From the NCBI GenBank assembly GCA_027488115.1, contig JAIYCG010000003.1:1-39227 (forward strand): a DNA stretch of 39,227 nucleotides, read 5' to 3'. The position numbers and the translations under genes were made by a program. This DNA comes from Comamonadaceae bacterium (lineage in GTDB: Bacteria; Pseudomonadota; Gammaproteobacteria; Burkholderiales; Burkholderiaceae_C). Positions within the stretch are counted from its first letter, which is position 1; every line of letters starts with the position of its first letter. This document shows, piece by piece, positions 1-8,958 of this stretch. The notes under the pieces were generated by a model. It had not been told where the DNA came from. It was given only the letters and a program-made list of their open reading frames with translations, and searched no databases.

Positions 1-1
1 A

Positions 2-1012
<1,011 letters not shown>

Positions 1013-1046
1013 TTGAGTTGTCCACCTAACCAGAAAGAACTGTCGC

Positions 1047-1862
1047 ATGCACGATGGCCCTGAAACCCCGGACGATGCCGACCAGGCGGGACAAGTTCGT
1101 AAACCCCGCAAGGGCATTTACGTCTTGCCCAACCTGTTCACGTTGGCAGCCCTGTTCGGTGGCTTTTACGCCATCGTGATGGCCATGAATGGCCGCTTTG
1201 ACATGGCTGCCATTGGGGTCTTTTGTGCCATGGTGCTCGACAGCCTTGATGGCCGAGTGGCCCGAATGACCAACACGCAAAGTGCCTTCGGAGAACAGAT
1301 GGACTCTTTGTCCGATATGGTCTCCTTCGGCGCTGCGCCAGCACTCATTGCTTATGAGTGGTCCCTCAAAGGCCTGGGCCGTTGGGGTTGGATCGCCGCT
1401 TTTGTTTACTGTGCATGTGCTGCACTGCGCTTGGCGCGTTTCAATGTCAACACCGCTGTGGTTGATAAAAGATTTTTCCAAGGCCTGCCTTCACCGGCTG
1501 CTGCTGCCTTGGTCATGGGCTTCATTTCAATCATGACCGATGCCGAGGTGACGCCAACCACCATGGCATGGCCCATGTTTGTGGTGGCTTTGTTTTCAGG
1601 CCTCACCATGGTCACCAATGTGCCATTTTACAGCTTCAAAGATGTGAGCATGAAACAAAGTGTGCCCTTTGTTGTCATTGTGCTGATCGCCTTGGGCATC
1701 GCTGCGGTCAATATTCACCCACCGATGGTGCTTTTTGGTTTGTTTGTGCTCTATGGCTTAAGCGGCTATGCCTTGTATGCTTGGCGCCGTTTTAAGGGTG
1801 AGCAAACCAGCGTCATCAGCACTTCCACAGAAGACCCAGACGAGCGCGGCCTTCATCAGTAA
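1047..1862 (+). CDS. pssA: CDP-diacylglycerol--serine O-phosphatidyltransferase
   Basis: This inner-membrane enzyme makes phosphatidylserine from CDP-diacylglycerol and L-serine, the entry step to phosphatidylethanolamine. The CDP-alcohol phosphotransferase signature is complete: D65-x2-D68-G69-x2-A72-R73-x8-G82-x3-D86-x3-D90. Several hydrophobic segments follow (roughly residues 25-50, 100-125, 155-175, 180-200 and 215-250), consistent with a polytopic protein of 271 residues, normal for the membrane-type PssA of betaproteobacteria. The N-terminus (about 20 residues) is polar and acidic. The gene sits 34 bp after ilvC in the same direction with no visible terminator, so the two are probably co-transcribed. 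The decarboxylase gene psd, often nearby in relatives, is not in this window. Confidence 0.93.
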   Translation: MHDGPETPDDADQAGQVRKPRKGIYVLPNLFTLAALFGGFYAIVMAMNGRFDMAAIGVFCAMVLDSLDGRVARMTNTQSAFGEQMDSLSDMVSFGAAPALIAYEWSLKGLGRWGWIAAFVYCACAALRLARFNVNTAVVDKRFFQGLPSPAAAALVMGFISIMTDAEVTPTTMAWPMFVVALFSGLTMVTNVPFYSFKDVSMKQSVPFVVIVLIALGIAAVNIHPPMVLFGLFVLYGLSGYALYAWRRFKGEQTSVISTSTEDPDERGLHQ

Positions 1863-1890
1863 TGACCTTTTCTCAAAGTTGTGATACATT
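1862..1890 (+). promoter_or_regulatory. Candidate promoter of the leu leader / leuA transcript
   Basis: A -35-like ATGACC (1862-1867; four of six match TTGACA) is followed after 17 bp by an extended -10, TGaTACATT (TG at 1882-1883, hexamer 1885-1890). The predicted start, seven bases after the hexamer, falls on 1897, which is the A of the leader-peptide ATG. No Shine-Dalgarno sequence is visible before that ATG. This was assigned by eye only. Confidence 0.5.
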
Positions 1891-1896
1891 ATTTCT

Positions 1897-1950
1897 ATGA
1901 AATTGAATTTACTAGCACTATTGCTGACGCCCCACGGGCGGGATGTATAG
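1897..1950 (+). CDS. Leucine-rich leader peptide of the leuA attenuator
   Basis: This 17-codon ORF reads MKLNLLALLLTPHGRDV and stops at TAG 1948-1950. Six of codons 3-10 are leucine, spelled TTG, TTA, CTA, CTA, TTG and CTG, including the usually rare TTA and CTA. It is followed directly by mutually exclusive antiterminator and terminator helices and then by leuA. This is the textbook layout of attenuation by ribosome stalling on leucine codons. When charged tRNA-Leu is scarce, a ribosome stalled at codons 5-8 leaves 1934-1945 free to form the antiterminator. A ribosome that reaches the stop codon covers that segment. There is no ribosome binding site upstream, and the likely transcription start coincides with the ATG. 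The peptide is probably only a sensor with no function of its own. Confidence 0.85.
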   Translation: MKLNLLALLLTPHGRDV

Positions 1951-1981
1951 CGCACGCTGTTCAGTTTCCCATCAAGCCCGT
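1934..1981 (+). promoter_or_regulatory. Antiterminator helix of the leuA attenuator
   Basis: ACGGGC (1934-1939) is the exact reverse complement of GCCCGT (1976-1981). After a 2x2 internal loop (GG 1940-1941 against AA 1974-1975), GATG (1942-1945) pairs with CATC (1970-1973). This ten-pair helix uses 1976-1980, which is also the left arm of the downstream terminator, so the two structures exclude each other. The left strand lies within the last codons of the leader peptide. Confidence 0.75.
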
Positions 1982-2006
1982 ATGCCAATCGCAGCGGGCT
2001 TTTTTT
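1974..2006 (+). terminator. Attenuator terminator before leuA
   Basis: AAGCCCG (1974-1980) pairs with CGGGCTT (1995-2001) across a 14-base loop, followed by a run of T through 2006. It lies between the leader peptide and leuA and competes with the antiterminator for bases 1976-1980, so it is best read as a conditional terminator rather than the end of the ilvC-pssA transcript. Confidence 0.85.
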
Positions 2007-2049
2007 ATTTCAGAACCGCTTTTTGAAGTTTTCAAACCAGGAGTGAAAC

Positions 2050-3588
2050 ATGGCTGATAAATTGATTATTTTTGACACGACATTGCGCGACGGTGAGCAG
2101 TCACCCGGCGCCTCCATGACACGTGACGAAAAGCTGCGCATCGCACGTCAATTAGAACGATTGCGTGTTGACGTGATCGAGGCCGGATTTGCAGCCAGCT
2201 CCAATGGTGACTTTGAAGCCGTCCAAGCGATTGCCAACGCCATCAAAGATTCCACGATCTGTTCTTTGTCACGCGCCAATGACCGCGACATTTCCAGAGC
2301 TGCCGAAGCTTTGAAAGGCGCCAACAGTGGCCGCATTCACACGTTCATTGCCACGTCGCCTTTGCACATGGAGAAAAAGCTTCGCATGACGCCCGATCAG
2401 GTGCTCGAGCAAGCCAAACAATCAGTGCGATTTGCGCGCAACTTGGTGGCCGATGTGGAGTTCAGCCCAGAAGATGGTTATCGCAGCGACATGGATTTCT
2501 TGTGCCAAGTGCTCGAAGCGGTCATTGCGGAAGGCGCCACTACCATCAACGTGCCAGATACTGTGGGTTATGCCGTCCCGGAGTTGTACGGCCAATTCAT
2601 CAAAACCTTGCGTGAACGAATTCCCAATTCCGACAAAGCTATTTGGTCTGTCCACTGCCACAACGACTTGGGCATGGCCGTGGCCAACAGCTTGGCCGGC
2701 GTCAAGTTGGGCGGTGCACGTCAAGTTGAATGCACCATCAACGGCCTGGGTGAGCGTGCTGGTAATTGTTCTTTAGAAGAAATTGTCATGGCCATTAAAA
2801 CGCGCAAAGACTACTTTGGCTTAGAGATGAACATTGACCCCATCCATATCGTGGCTGCCAGTCGCATGGTCAGCCAGACTACCGGATTTGTGGTTCAACC
2901 CAACAAAGCCGTGGTGGGTGCCAATGCCTTTGCACATGCCTCTGGTATTCACCAAGATGGCGTGCTGAAAGCACGTGACACCTACGAAATCATGCGCGCA
3001 GAGGACGTGGGTTGGTCCGCCAACAAAATTGTGTTGGGTAAGTTAAGCGGCCGTAACGCCTTCAAACAGCGCTTGCAAGAGTTGGGCGTGTTGCTTGAGA
3101 GCGAATCAGAATTGAATGCGGCTTTCACACGCTTCAAAGAATTGGCTGACCGCAAGAGTGAAATATTTGACGAAGACATCTTGGCCTTGGTCAGCGAAGA
3201 AAGCGTGACCCAAGACAAAGAGCAATACGCATTTGTATCTTTGTCACAACACAGTGAAACAGGTGAGCGGCCTAGTGCGGCCATTGTTTTCACGGTCAGC
3301 GGTAAGGAAGTTCAAGGCAAGTCTGAGGGCAATGGCCCTGTGGATGCTTCACTCAAAGCCATTGAATCGATCGTTGAAAGCGGCGCAGAAATGGTCCTCT
3401 ATTCTGTCAATGCGATCAGCGGATCCACAGAAAGCCAGGGCGAAGTGACGGTTCGGTTGCAAAACAGCGGTCGCGTGGTCAATGGCGTTGGCTCTGACCC
3501 CGACATCATTGTGGCCTCAGCCAAGGCCTATTTGAGCGCATTGAACAAACTTCAAAGCAAGGCTGAACGAGTAGCCGCACAGGGTTAA
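2050..3588 (+). CDS. leuA: 2-isopropylmalate synthase
   Basis: This enzyme condenses acetyl-CoA with 2-oxoisovalerate to 2-isopropylmalate, the committed step of leucine synthesis, and is normally feedback-inhibited by leucine. The catalytic TIM barrel opens with [13 protein letters not shown] (residues 8-20) and carries the metal motif VHCHNDLG. The second signature region, [12 protein letters not shown], and the C-terminal regulatory LeuA dimer domain (about residues 365-505) are present. At 512 residues it matches the long LeuA type. The start has a good ribosome binding site, AGGAG about seven bases upstream. Expression is probably controlled by the leucine attenuator at 1897-2006, which places it under tRNA-Leu charging as well as enzyme feedback. 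Confidence 0.97.
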   Translation: MADKLIIFDTTLRDGEQSPGASMTRDEKLRIARQLERLRVDVIEAGFAASSNGDFEAVQAIANAIKDSTICSLSRANDRDISRAAEALKGANSGRIHTFIATSPLHMEKKLRMTPDQVLEQAKQSVRFARNLVADVEFSPEDGYRSDMDFLCQVLEAVIAEGATTINVPDTVGYAVPELYGQFIKTLRERIPNSDKAIWSVHCHNDLGMAVANSLAGVKLGGARQVECTINGLGERAGNCSLEEIVMAIKTRKDYFGLEMNIDPIHIVAASRMVSQTTGFVVQPNKAVVGANAFAHASGIHQDGVLKARDTYEIMRAEDVGWSANKIVLGKLSGRNAFKQRLQELGVLLESESELNAAFTRFKELADRKSEIFDEDILALVSEESVTQDKEQYAFVSLSQHSETGERPSAAIVFTVSGKEVQGKSEGNGPVDASLKAIESIVESGAEMVLYSVNAISGSTESQGEVTVRLQNSGRVVNGVGSDPDIIVASAKAYLSALNKLQSKAERVAAQG

Positions 3589-3626
3589 ACCGCTCCAATT
3601 GAAGACTGATCAAGGTCATCAAGAAG

Positions 3627-3661
3627 GTCGCGCAAGGTGTTGATCTTGCGCGACTTTTTTT
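3627..3661 (+). terminator. Strong intrinsic terminator after leuA
   Basis: GTCGCGCAAG (3627-3636) and CTTGCGCGAC (3645-3654) form a perfect 10-bp stem with an 8-base loop, followed by seven T (3655-3661). It ends the leuA transcript and insulates the downstream pbpG-like gene. Confidence 0.95.
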
Positions 3662-3684
3662 ATTTGGGTACACTTCAGTGAGTT

Positions 3685-4821
3685 ATGATACCCGTTGCCA
3701 AATTCACAATGTCTTTGGCTAAAGAAAGTATTGCTTTGAATTCACTCAATCGCTTGTTGTCCTGCCGTGTATTCAACCCATGTTTGCCTTTGTGCTTCTT
3801 GGCCTTGATGACACTTTCATCACATGCTGCAGACAATGAGACTGCGCGAAAACCAGCTGCCTCCAAAAAGCCTGCCGTGGCTGCACAAAATTCAGGCAAA
3901 ACCACAGCCAAAACGACAGACAAAGCGGTATCCAAAACCGCAAATACAAGCAAAACAGCACAAAAAGTACGAAAGCCCTCTAAACAGATGGCTTCCGACA
4001 CACGTCCCTCATTTGGGCGCATTGCTGGCTTACACCAAGCTGGTGATGCGCTTGATTTGCGCTCCAGCGTGGCCTTGGTCATTGACCAAGACACTCATGA
4101 AGTTTTAATTCGCAAAAACGATCATGCCGTGTTGCCCATTGCATCCCTCACCAAACTCATGACGGGTTTGGTCATCAGCGATGCCAATCTGTCTGACAGC
4201 GAAATGATCACAATCACGCAAGAAGACGTGGACACCGAAAAGGGCAGCACATCTCGCTTGGCTGTGGGCTCGGTTCTAAGTCGCGGTGATTTGATGCACC
4301 TGGCCTTGATGTCCAGCGAGAATCGCGCCGCACATGCATTGGGCAGAACATTTCCCGGTGGCATGTCCTCGTTTGTGAAAGCCATGAACGATCGTGCAAA
4401 AGGGCTGGGCATGGCGTCCACCCACTACGTTGAGCCTACTGGGCTTTCCAGTCGCAACCAATCTAGCGCCACTGATTTGGCCGTGCTTGTGGGTGCTGCC
4501 TACAATGTGCCCTTGTTGCGCGAACTTTCAACATCACCTGGCACAGAGGTGGCGGTGGGTCGTAGAACGCTGCAATACAACACCACAAACCGACTTGTGA
4601 AAAGTCCAAATTGGGACATCGGTTTGCAAAAGACGGGCTACATCTCTGAAGCCGGTCAATGTTTGGTCATGCAGACCAAAGTGGCGGGTCGAAAAATCAT
4701 CATGGTATTTTTAGACTCGGCTGGCAAGTTAAGCCGCATTGCTGACGCTGAGCGTGTTCGTCGCTGGGTGGAAAATCAAAATGCACGAAGCACCATGGCC
4801 TCGGCCAATACGGCCAGCTAA
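3685..4821 (+). CDS. pbpG: D-alanyl-D-alanine endopeptidase (PBP7/8-like)
   Basis: This is a periplasmic serine peptidase of the S11 family, expected to cut D-Ala-meso-DAP cross-links in peptidoglycan. The three penicillin-binding motifs are present: S154-L-T-K157, S211-E-N213 and K316-T-G318. A hydrophobic segment at residues 33-48 ending SSHAA looks like a signal peptide, but about 30 residues precede it, so translation may start at the ATG at 3709 or later. Neither candidate has a convincing ribosome binding site. Between the signal and the catalytic domain (starting about residue 108) lies a 55-residue low-complexity linker rich in Lys, Ala and Thr. The gene follows the leuA terminator and converges with iclR. 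The family call is firm; the in vivo substrate is inferred. Confidence 0.88.
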   Translation: MIPVAKFTMSLAKESIALNSLNRLLSCRVFNPCLPLCFLALMTLSSHAADNETARKPAASKKPAVAAQNSGKTTAKTTDKAVSKTANTSKTAQKVRKPSKQMASDTRPSFGRIAGLHQAGDALDLRSSVALVIDQDTHEVLIRKNDHAVLPIASLTKLMTGLVISDANLSDSEMITITQEDVDTEKGSTSRLAVGSVLSRGDLMHLALMSSENRAAHALGRTFPGGMSSFVKAMNDRAKGLGMASTHYVEPTGLSSRNQSSATDLAVLVGAAYNVPLLRELSTSPGTEVAVGRRTLQYNTTNRLVKSPNWDIGLQKTGYISEAGQCLVMQTKVAGRKIIMVFLDSAGKLSRIADAERVRRWVENQNARSTMASANTAS

Positions 4822-4846
4822 ATGCAAGCAGGCAACTTGTGATGCC

Positions 4847-5623
4847 TCAATCTTTGTAACCCAGGGCCTGAGATATTTCCTCAGCGGTAGTTTGTAATTT
4901 TGCCAACCAAGCTTCATCGATGCGATCAGCAGGAGCAGAAATTGAAAGACCAGCCAGTAATTTGCCCTGGTCATCGTAAATACCGGCTGCAATGCATCGC
5001 ACGCCCAATTCCAATTCTTCGTTATCTCGCGCAATGCCGTATTGGCGAACCTTTGACAGCTCACGCTCCAGAACTTGAAGCTGAGTGATGCTATTTTTAG
5101 TTTGGCCGTGCAGGCCAGTTCGGGTGGCATAGCTTCGAACCTTCATGGGTTCATCCACAGACAAAAACAACTTGCCAACAGAGGTGAGGTGCAACGGCGC
5201 ACGCCCCCCAATGGCTCTAACGACTTGCATGCCAGATCGCTCGCTGTAGGCGCGCTCGATGTACACAATTTCATCACCCTGTCGCATGCTCAAGTTGACG
5301 GGCTGTTGTATTTGTTTGTGCAAATCGCGCATGGGAGCGAGTGCCGCATCACGCACATTCAAGCGAGCTTTGACCAAGTTGCCTAGTTCGAGCATGCGCA
5401 TGCCCAGTCGATAGCTGCCAGGCTCAGGGCGATCTACAAAACGACCAATGGTCAGGTCGTTCAAAATTCGGTGGGCGGTGGAGGGGTGTAAACCTGTTTT
5501 TTCACTGATTTCTTTCAGTGAAATGGCATCTTCTCTAGAGGCCAATACATCCATGAGAGAAAACAAGCGCTCAATGACTTGAATGGTGGGAGATGCAGGC
5601 TGGTGTGCATCAGCTTTTCTCAT
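4847..5623 (-). CDS. IclR-family transcriptional regulator
   Basis: This is a DNA-binding regulator with an N-terminal winged helix-turn-helix (about residues 14-75; LKEISEKTGLHPSTAHRILNDL is the recognition region) and a C-terminal IclR effector-binding domain (about 80-255, with the typical SVGKLFLS and GVRCIAAGIYDDQGKLLAGLSISAP segments). At 258 residues it is the normal length. It lies downstream of, and in the same direction as, aat-bpt, separated by 69 bp that contain direct repeats suggestive of its own operator. IclR members usually control neighbouring catabolic genes, but no obvious target operon is adjacent, so the regulon and the ligand cannot be named. Confidence 0.9.
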   Translation of the reverse strand: MRKADAHQPASPTIQVIERLFSLMDVLASREDAISLKEISEKTGLHPSTAHRILNDLTIGRFVDRPEPGSYRLGMRMLELGNLVKARLNVRDAALAPMRDLHKQIQQPVNLSMRQGDEIVYIERAYSERSGMQVVRAIGGRAPLHLTSVGKLFLSVDEPMKVRSYATRTGLHGQTKNSITQLQVLERELSKVRQYGIARDNEELELGVRCIAAGIYDDQGKLLAGLSISAPADRIDEAWLAKLQTTAEEISQALGYKD

Positions 5624-5646
5624 TGGACTGAACCTCGATCAATTAG

Positions 5647-5673
5647 TGAAATTTTATTTTACAAGATGAAATT
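5647..5673. promoter_or_regulatory. Direct repeats upstream of iclR
   Basis: Two copies of TGAAATT (5647-5653 and 5667-5673) are spaced 20 bp apart, about two helical turns, in the AT-rich gap between bpt and the iclR start. This arrangement would suit binding of a regulator dimer to one face of the DNA, possibly autoregulation by the IclR protein. No experimental or comparative support. Confidence 0.3.
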
Positions 5674-5692
5674 GGCTTTGTGTGATTTCAGA

Positions 5693-6451
5693 TCATGATA
5701 TTGAAGCCAAATGCGGCCTCCATTGATCCTGTTGAAGACTCTCACAGGGTGCAAAGCGTTCTTTGTATTGCATTTTGGGGCTGGCGCCAATCCAATAGCC
5801 CATGTAGACGTAGGGCAGCCCCAGTTCTTTGGCCTGTTGAATTTGCCAGAGCACACCATAAGTGCCATAGCTGGCATGCTCCTCAGGCGCATAAAAGGTA
5901 TACACCGCAGACAGGCCTTCATTGAGGACATCGACAATGCAGACCATTTTGAGCTCGCCCACATGGCCCGCTTCGCCATGGGAGGGAGCTTCTCTGAATT
6001 CGATCAACCTCGAATTGACGCGGCTTTGTAGCAAAAATTGTTTGTACTGTTCAACGCTGTCATGGTCCATGCCGCCACCTGCATGGCGGCTATTTTGATA
6101 GCGCAAATACAAGTCGTAGTGCTCGGTTTCAAAGCCTAAGCGGGACACACGCGCCACCAAGTTTTGATGTTTTTTAAACGCCCGCTTTTGACTTTTGTTG
6201 GGTTTGAATTCGTTGCACAGCACTCGCATTGGCACGCACGCTTGGCAGCCGTCGCAATAGGGACGGTAGGTAAAGAGGCCGCTTCTTCGAAAGCCTCGCT
6301 CCACCAAATCTGAGTAGACATCGTTTTGGATCAAATGGCTGGGGGTAGCCACCTGCGATCGAGCTTCGCGCCCATCTAAATAACTGCAAGGGTAGGCGGC
6401 GGTGGCATAAAACTGCAAGGTGCTAAATGGCAGGTCCTTGAGGTGGGTCAT
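5693..6451 (-). CDS. bpt: Aspartate/glutamate leucyltransferase (Bpt), N-degron pathway
   Basis: Bpt transfers leucine from Leu-tRNA to proteins with N-terminal Asp or Glu, making them ClpS/ClpAP substrates (bacterial N-end rule). The sequence belongs to the eukaryote-like ATE fold: an N-terminal Cys-rich segment ([17 protein letters not shown]), then [15 protein letters not shown] and the C-terminal [27 protein letters not shown] region. I place the start at 6451 ([10 protein letters not shown]), giving 252 residues as usual for Bpt. An upstream in-frame ATG at 6499 would add 16 residues inside aat and is less likely. The chosen start overlaps the aat stop in an ATGA, so the two transferases are translationally coupled. 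Confidence 0.93.
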   Translation of the reverse strand: MTHLKDLPFSTLQFYATAAYPCSYLDGREARSQVATPSHLIQNDVYSDLVERGFRRSGLFTYRPYCDGCQACVPMRVLCNEFKPNKSQKRAFKKHQNLVARVSRLGFETEHYDLYLRYQNSRHAGGGMDHDSVEQYKQFLLQSRVNSRLIEFREAPSHGEAGHVGELKMVCIVDVLNEGLSAVYTFYAPEEHASYGTYGVLWQIQQAKELGLPYVYMGYWIGASPKMQYKERFAPCESLQQDQWRPHLASIS

Positions 6452-7209
6452 GGCGCAGGCCCTCGCCAGACGTCCCAGTTTATTTGTGCATTTTTCCAAT
6501 CAGGGGTGGTAAGTTGCAAGGCGGGAGTGCTTAAAGCCAAAAATTCTGAGCGGGACATTTCTTGAGCCCCCATGGAGGCCAAATGGGCGGTTTTTTGCTG
6601 GCAATCGATGGCTTGAATTTGGTGCTGATCGCACACATGAACCAATGCCGCCAAGGCCATTTTGGACCCGTCACTGAGGGTGCTGAACATCGACTCGCCA
6701 AAAACCGCTTTGCCAATACATACGAAATACAAGCCTGCCACCAACTGGCCATCAAGCCAAGTTTCGGCGCTGTGCGCGAAGCCTGCGCGGTGCAATTCTT
6801 TGTAGGCCTGAATCATGTCTGGCACGATCCAAGTTCCTCTTTGACCTTCTCTAGGACTTCGAGCGCACGCTTCAATGACGTCATCAAAGGCACGGTCAAA
6901 ACACAATTCAAAATGAGGATGCGTTGCATAACGGGCCAAAGTTTTGCGCAAAGACCGGTGTAGTTTGAAGTTTTTGATTTGCAGCACCATCCTTGGGTCC
7001 GGACTCCACCACAACACGGGTTGATCGGGGTTGTACCACGGAAAAATGCCATTGGAATAAGCTTCAATGAGCCGATTAACCCCTAAATCAGCACCAGCTG
7101 CTAGCAAACCGGGCGCTTCGGTGTCAAGTCCCCACGCCGCTTTTACTGGCGGCAGTGGTAAATGGCTTTCAATCCAAGGAAGATGGGGTTGGAGGGCGTC
7201 GGCGGACAT
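6448..7209 (-). CDS. aat: Leucyl/phenylalanyl-tRNA--protein transferase
   Basis: Aat adds Leu or Phe from aminoacyl-tRNA to proteins with N-terminal Lys or Arg, creating primary N-degrons recognised by ClpS. Diagnostic motifs are [20 protein letters not shown] (about residues 50-70) and [17 protein letters not shown] (the GESMFS active-site block). At 253 residues it is slightly longer than the E. coli enzyme. It is the first gene of an aat-bpt unit, sharing ATGA with bpt. Its start codon lies only 23 bp from that of the divergent maiA, so the promoter of at least one of the pair must lie within the other gene's coding region or overlap it. Confidence 0.95.
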   Translation of the reverse strand: MSADALQPHLPWIESHLPLPPVKAAWGLDTEAPGLLAAGADLGVNRLIEAYSNGIFPWYNPDQPVLWWSPDPRMVLQIKNFKLHRSLRKTLARYATHPHFELCFDRAFDDVIEACARSPREGQRGTWIVPDMIQAYKELHRAGFAHSAETWLDGQLVAGLYFVCIGKAVFGESMFSTLSDGSKMALAALVHVCDQHQIQAIDCQQKTAHLASMGAQEMSRSEFLALSTPALQLTTPDWKNAQINWDVWRGPAP

Positions 7210-7232
7210 GTTTCCAGTTTATGCTAATGCCT

Positions 7233-7868
7233 ATGAAACTTTACAACTACTTCCGTTCCTCAGCGTCTTTTCGGGTTCGAATTGCACTGCACTTGAAGGG
7301 CTTGCCCTTTGAATATATCCCAGTTCACATTGCCAAGGGCGAGCACAAGTTGGCCTCTTACAGCAGTGTGGCAGCTGACAATTTGGTCCCTAATTTGGTT
7401 GTGGATGGAGAGCACCTGAGTCAGTCCATGGCCATCATCGAATATCTGGATGAAACCCACCCAGAGCCTGCACTGTTGCCAAAAGACGCCTTGAGCAAAG
7501 CGCGTGTTCGTGCTTTGGCGCAGTCTATTGCTTGTGAAATTCACCCCATCAACAACCTGCGTGTTCTCAAGTATCTGAGCGGCACGCTGGGTTTGAGCGA
7601 AGATCAAAAAAACACGTGGTATCGCCATTGGGTGAGAGATGGCCTAGAAGCTTTTGAACGACAGTTGGCCCAAGGTCCTGAATCGACTTTCTGTTTTGGG
7701 CCCACACCCACATTGGCCGATTGTTGCTTGGTCCCCCAAATTTTCAATGGCAAAAGGTTTGAAGTAAGCTTTCAGGGCTTGCCCCGCACCATGGCGGCAT
7801 TCGATGCTTGCATGAAACTGGAGGCATTCCAAAAAGCTCAACCCTCTGCGTGCCCCGACGCAGAGTAA
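7233..7868 (+). CDS. maiA: Maleylacetoacetate isomerase (zeta-class glutathione transferase)
   Basis: This zeta-class glutathione S-transferase isomerises maleylacetoacetate to fumarylacetoacetate in tyrosine/homogentisate breakdown, or a related maleylpyruvate. The N-terminal thioredoxin fold carries the family signature MKLYNYFRSSASFRVRIALHLKG, in which SSASFRVR is the glutathione-activating Ser region. The C-terminal helical domain contains TPTLADCCLVPQIFNGKRF. Three ATGs occur close together (7221, 7227, 7233). I chose 7233 because it gives the canonical MKLY start and 211 residues, the normal length. pgeF begins four bases after its stop. No other tyrosine catabolic gene is nearby, so the exact substrate is inferred. 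Confidence 0.88.
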   Translation: MKLYNYFRSSASFRVRIALHLKGLPFEYIPVHIAKGEHKLASYSSVAADNLVPNLVVDGEHLSQSMAIIEYLDETHPEPALLPKDALSKARVRALAQSIACEIHPINNLRVLKYLSGTLGLSEDQKNTWYRHWVRDGLEAFERQLAQGPESTFCFGPTPTLADCCLVPQIFNGKRFEVSFQGLPRTMAAFDACMKLEAFQKAQPSACPDAE

Positions 7869-7872
7869 ACAA

Positions 7873-8664
7873 TTGATCGGATTTGAGCCCCAATGGCCCG
7901 CACCGAAATTTGTGCGGGCCCTCATGACCACCCGAGAAGGCGGTGTCTCTAGGGAGCCTTGGTCAAGCCTTAATTTGGGGCTTTTATCGGGCGACGATCC
8001 TGCCCAAGTGATGGTCAATCGAGGTTTAGTTCATCGCGCAATGGGTGTGCCAGCGGTTTACCTCAAGCAAGTGCATGGGGCGAAAGCAGTCAGCATTGAC
8101 CCGCAAACGCCTTCTGGCTTGGAGGGTGATGTGGCCTGGACCCCTGACAGTGGCATTGCCTGCGCCATGATGGCTGCTGATTGTTTGCCCATTTTGGTGT
8201 GTCACCCCAATGTCAGGTGGGTTGCAGCGGCGCATGCAGGGTGGCGAGGCCTTGCGGGCACCAATGGACATGGAGTCGTGGAAACGTTGGCTCAAGGCGC
8301 TACGGCGCAAGGACTTTCGCTACCAGACTGTCTGGTTTGGTTAGGCCCGTGCATTGGGCCCACCGCGTTTGAGGTAGGGCAGGATGTGGTTGACGCCTTC
8401 ATCTCAAAGCAGCCGCCATCCGAAGAGAAAATGCACACTGAACAATTCTTTGTTGCTAAGGGCGATGGCAAGTACTTGGCCGATTTGGCACTTCTGGCCA
8501 GATGGCGCTTGAAGGCGGCCGGGTTTCAAGTGGTCGCAGGCAATGACAGTACTTTAGAGTGGTGCACATACCGCCAAGAAAATCGATACCACTCTCACCG
8601 CCGCGATGCCGTTCGCAAGGGCGGCTCTGGACGCATGGCAGCTTACATTTGGATTACGTCTTAG
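7873..8664 (+). CDS. pgeF: Peptidoglycan editing factor / multicopper-oxidase-like laccase (YfiH family)
   Basis: This is a YfiH/DUF152 family protein, annotated in databases as polyphenol oxidase and shown in E. coli to act in peptidoglycan quality control (PgeF). The Zn-binding catalytic residues are present in KQVHG (about residue 69), AADCLPILV and HAGWRGLAG. The translation starts at a TTG (7873) five bases after the maiA stop. No ATG gives a complete N-terminal domain, because the conserved FVRALMTTREGGVS block begins about 12 residues in. At 263 residues the length is normal. It is likely co-transcribed with maiA. Its last 11 bp overlap the convergent small membrane-protein gene. Confidence 0.88.
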   Translation: MIGFEPQWPAPKFVRALMTTREGGVSREPWSSLNLGLLSGDDPAQVMVNRGLVHRAMGVPAVYLKQVHGAKAVSIDPQTPSGLEGDVAWTPDSGIACAMMAADCLPILVCHPNVRWVAAAHAGWRGLAGTNGHGVVETLAQGATAQGLSLPDCLVWLGPCIGPTAFEVGQDVVDAFISKQPPSEEKMHTEQFFVAKGDGKYLADLALLARWRLKAAGFQVVAGNDSTLEWCTYRQENRYHSHRRDAVRKGGSGRMAAYIWITS

Positions 8665-8923
8665 TGCTAGGAGGCTGAGACGGCTCACCCAGAGCTTCAT
8701 GTCTGTTTTGTGACCTCGCCGCCGCTAAAGCTTCTTGTTCCCTTGCCAATCTGACTTTCTTTCGACGGGGCGCGCCCATGATGTAAATAATTATCGATGT
8801 TGGAAGAATACCGTAAAGAATGAAGGTGACAATCCCTCCTAGGACAGTTCCATTTGTGTTGGTGGCCTCGGCCACGCTCATCATGAGCGCGACGTAAATC
8901 CAAGCAATTGCAACGATGTACAT
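8654..8923 (-). CDS. Small membrane protein of unknown function
   Basis: An 89-residue protein with two hydrophobic segments (about residues 3-19 and 28-48), a positively charged stretch after the second (APRRKKVRLAREQ) and a polar Pro/Ser-rich C-terminal tail. This predicts an inner-membrane hairpin with a cytoplasmic tail by the positive-inside rule. I do not recognise a named family. It ends inside pgeF on the opposite strand (11-bp overlap) and starts only 35 bp from the phaC start, head to head. The sensible membrane-like composition and the tight packing argue that it is real. Confidence 0.7.
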   Translation of the reverse strand: MYIVAIAWIYVALMMSVAEATNTNGTVLGGIVTFILYGILPTSIIIYIMGAPRRKKVRLAREQEALAAARSQNRHEALGEPSQPPSTKT

Positions 8924-8958
8924 GGTTTTTAAATTAAACGTTGACAGGAAAAGAGCCT

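Noticed and set aside
4830..4847. Possible hairpin AGGCA/TGCCT between pbpG and iclR as a bidirectional terminator
   Set aside because: Only five pairs and no T-tract on either side.
8941..8958. TTG at 8941 as the phaC start, or TTGACA there as a -35
   Set aside because: ATG 8959 has a well-placed AGGAAAAGAG and gives the usual N-terminus; the TTGACA is too close to the ATG to act as its -35.
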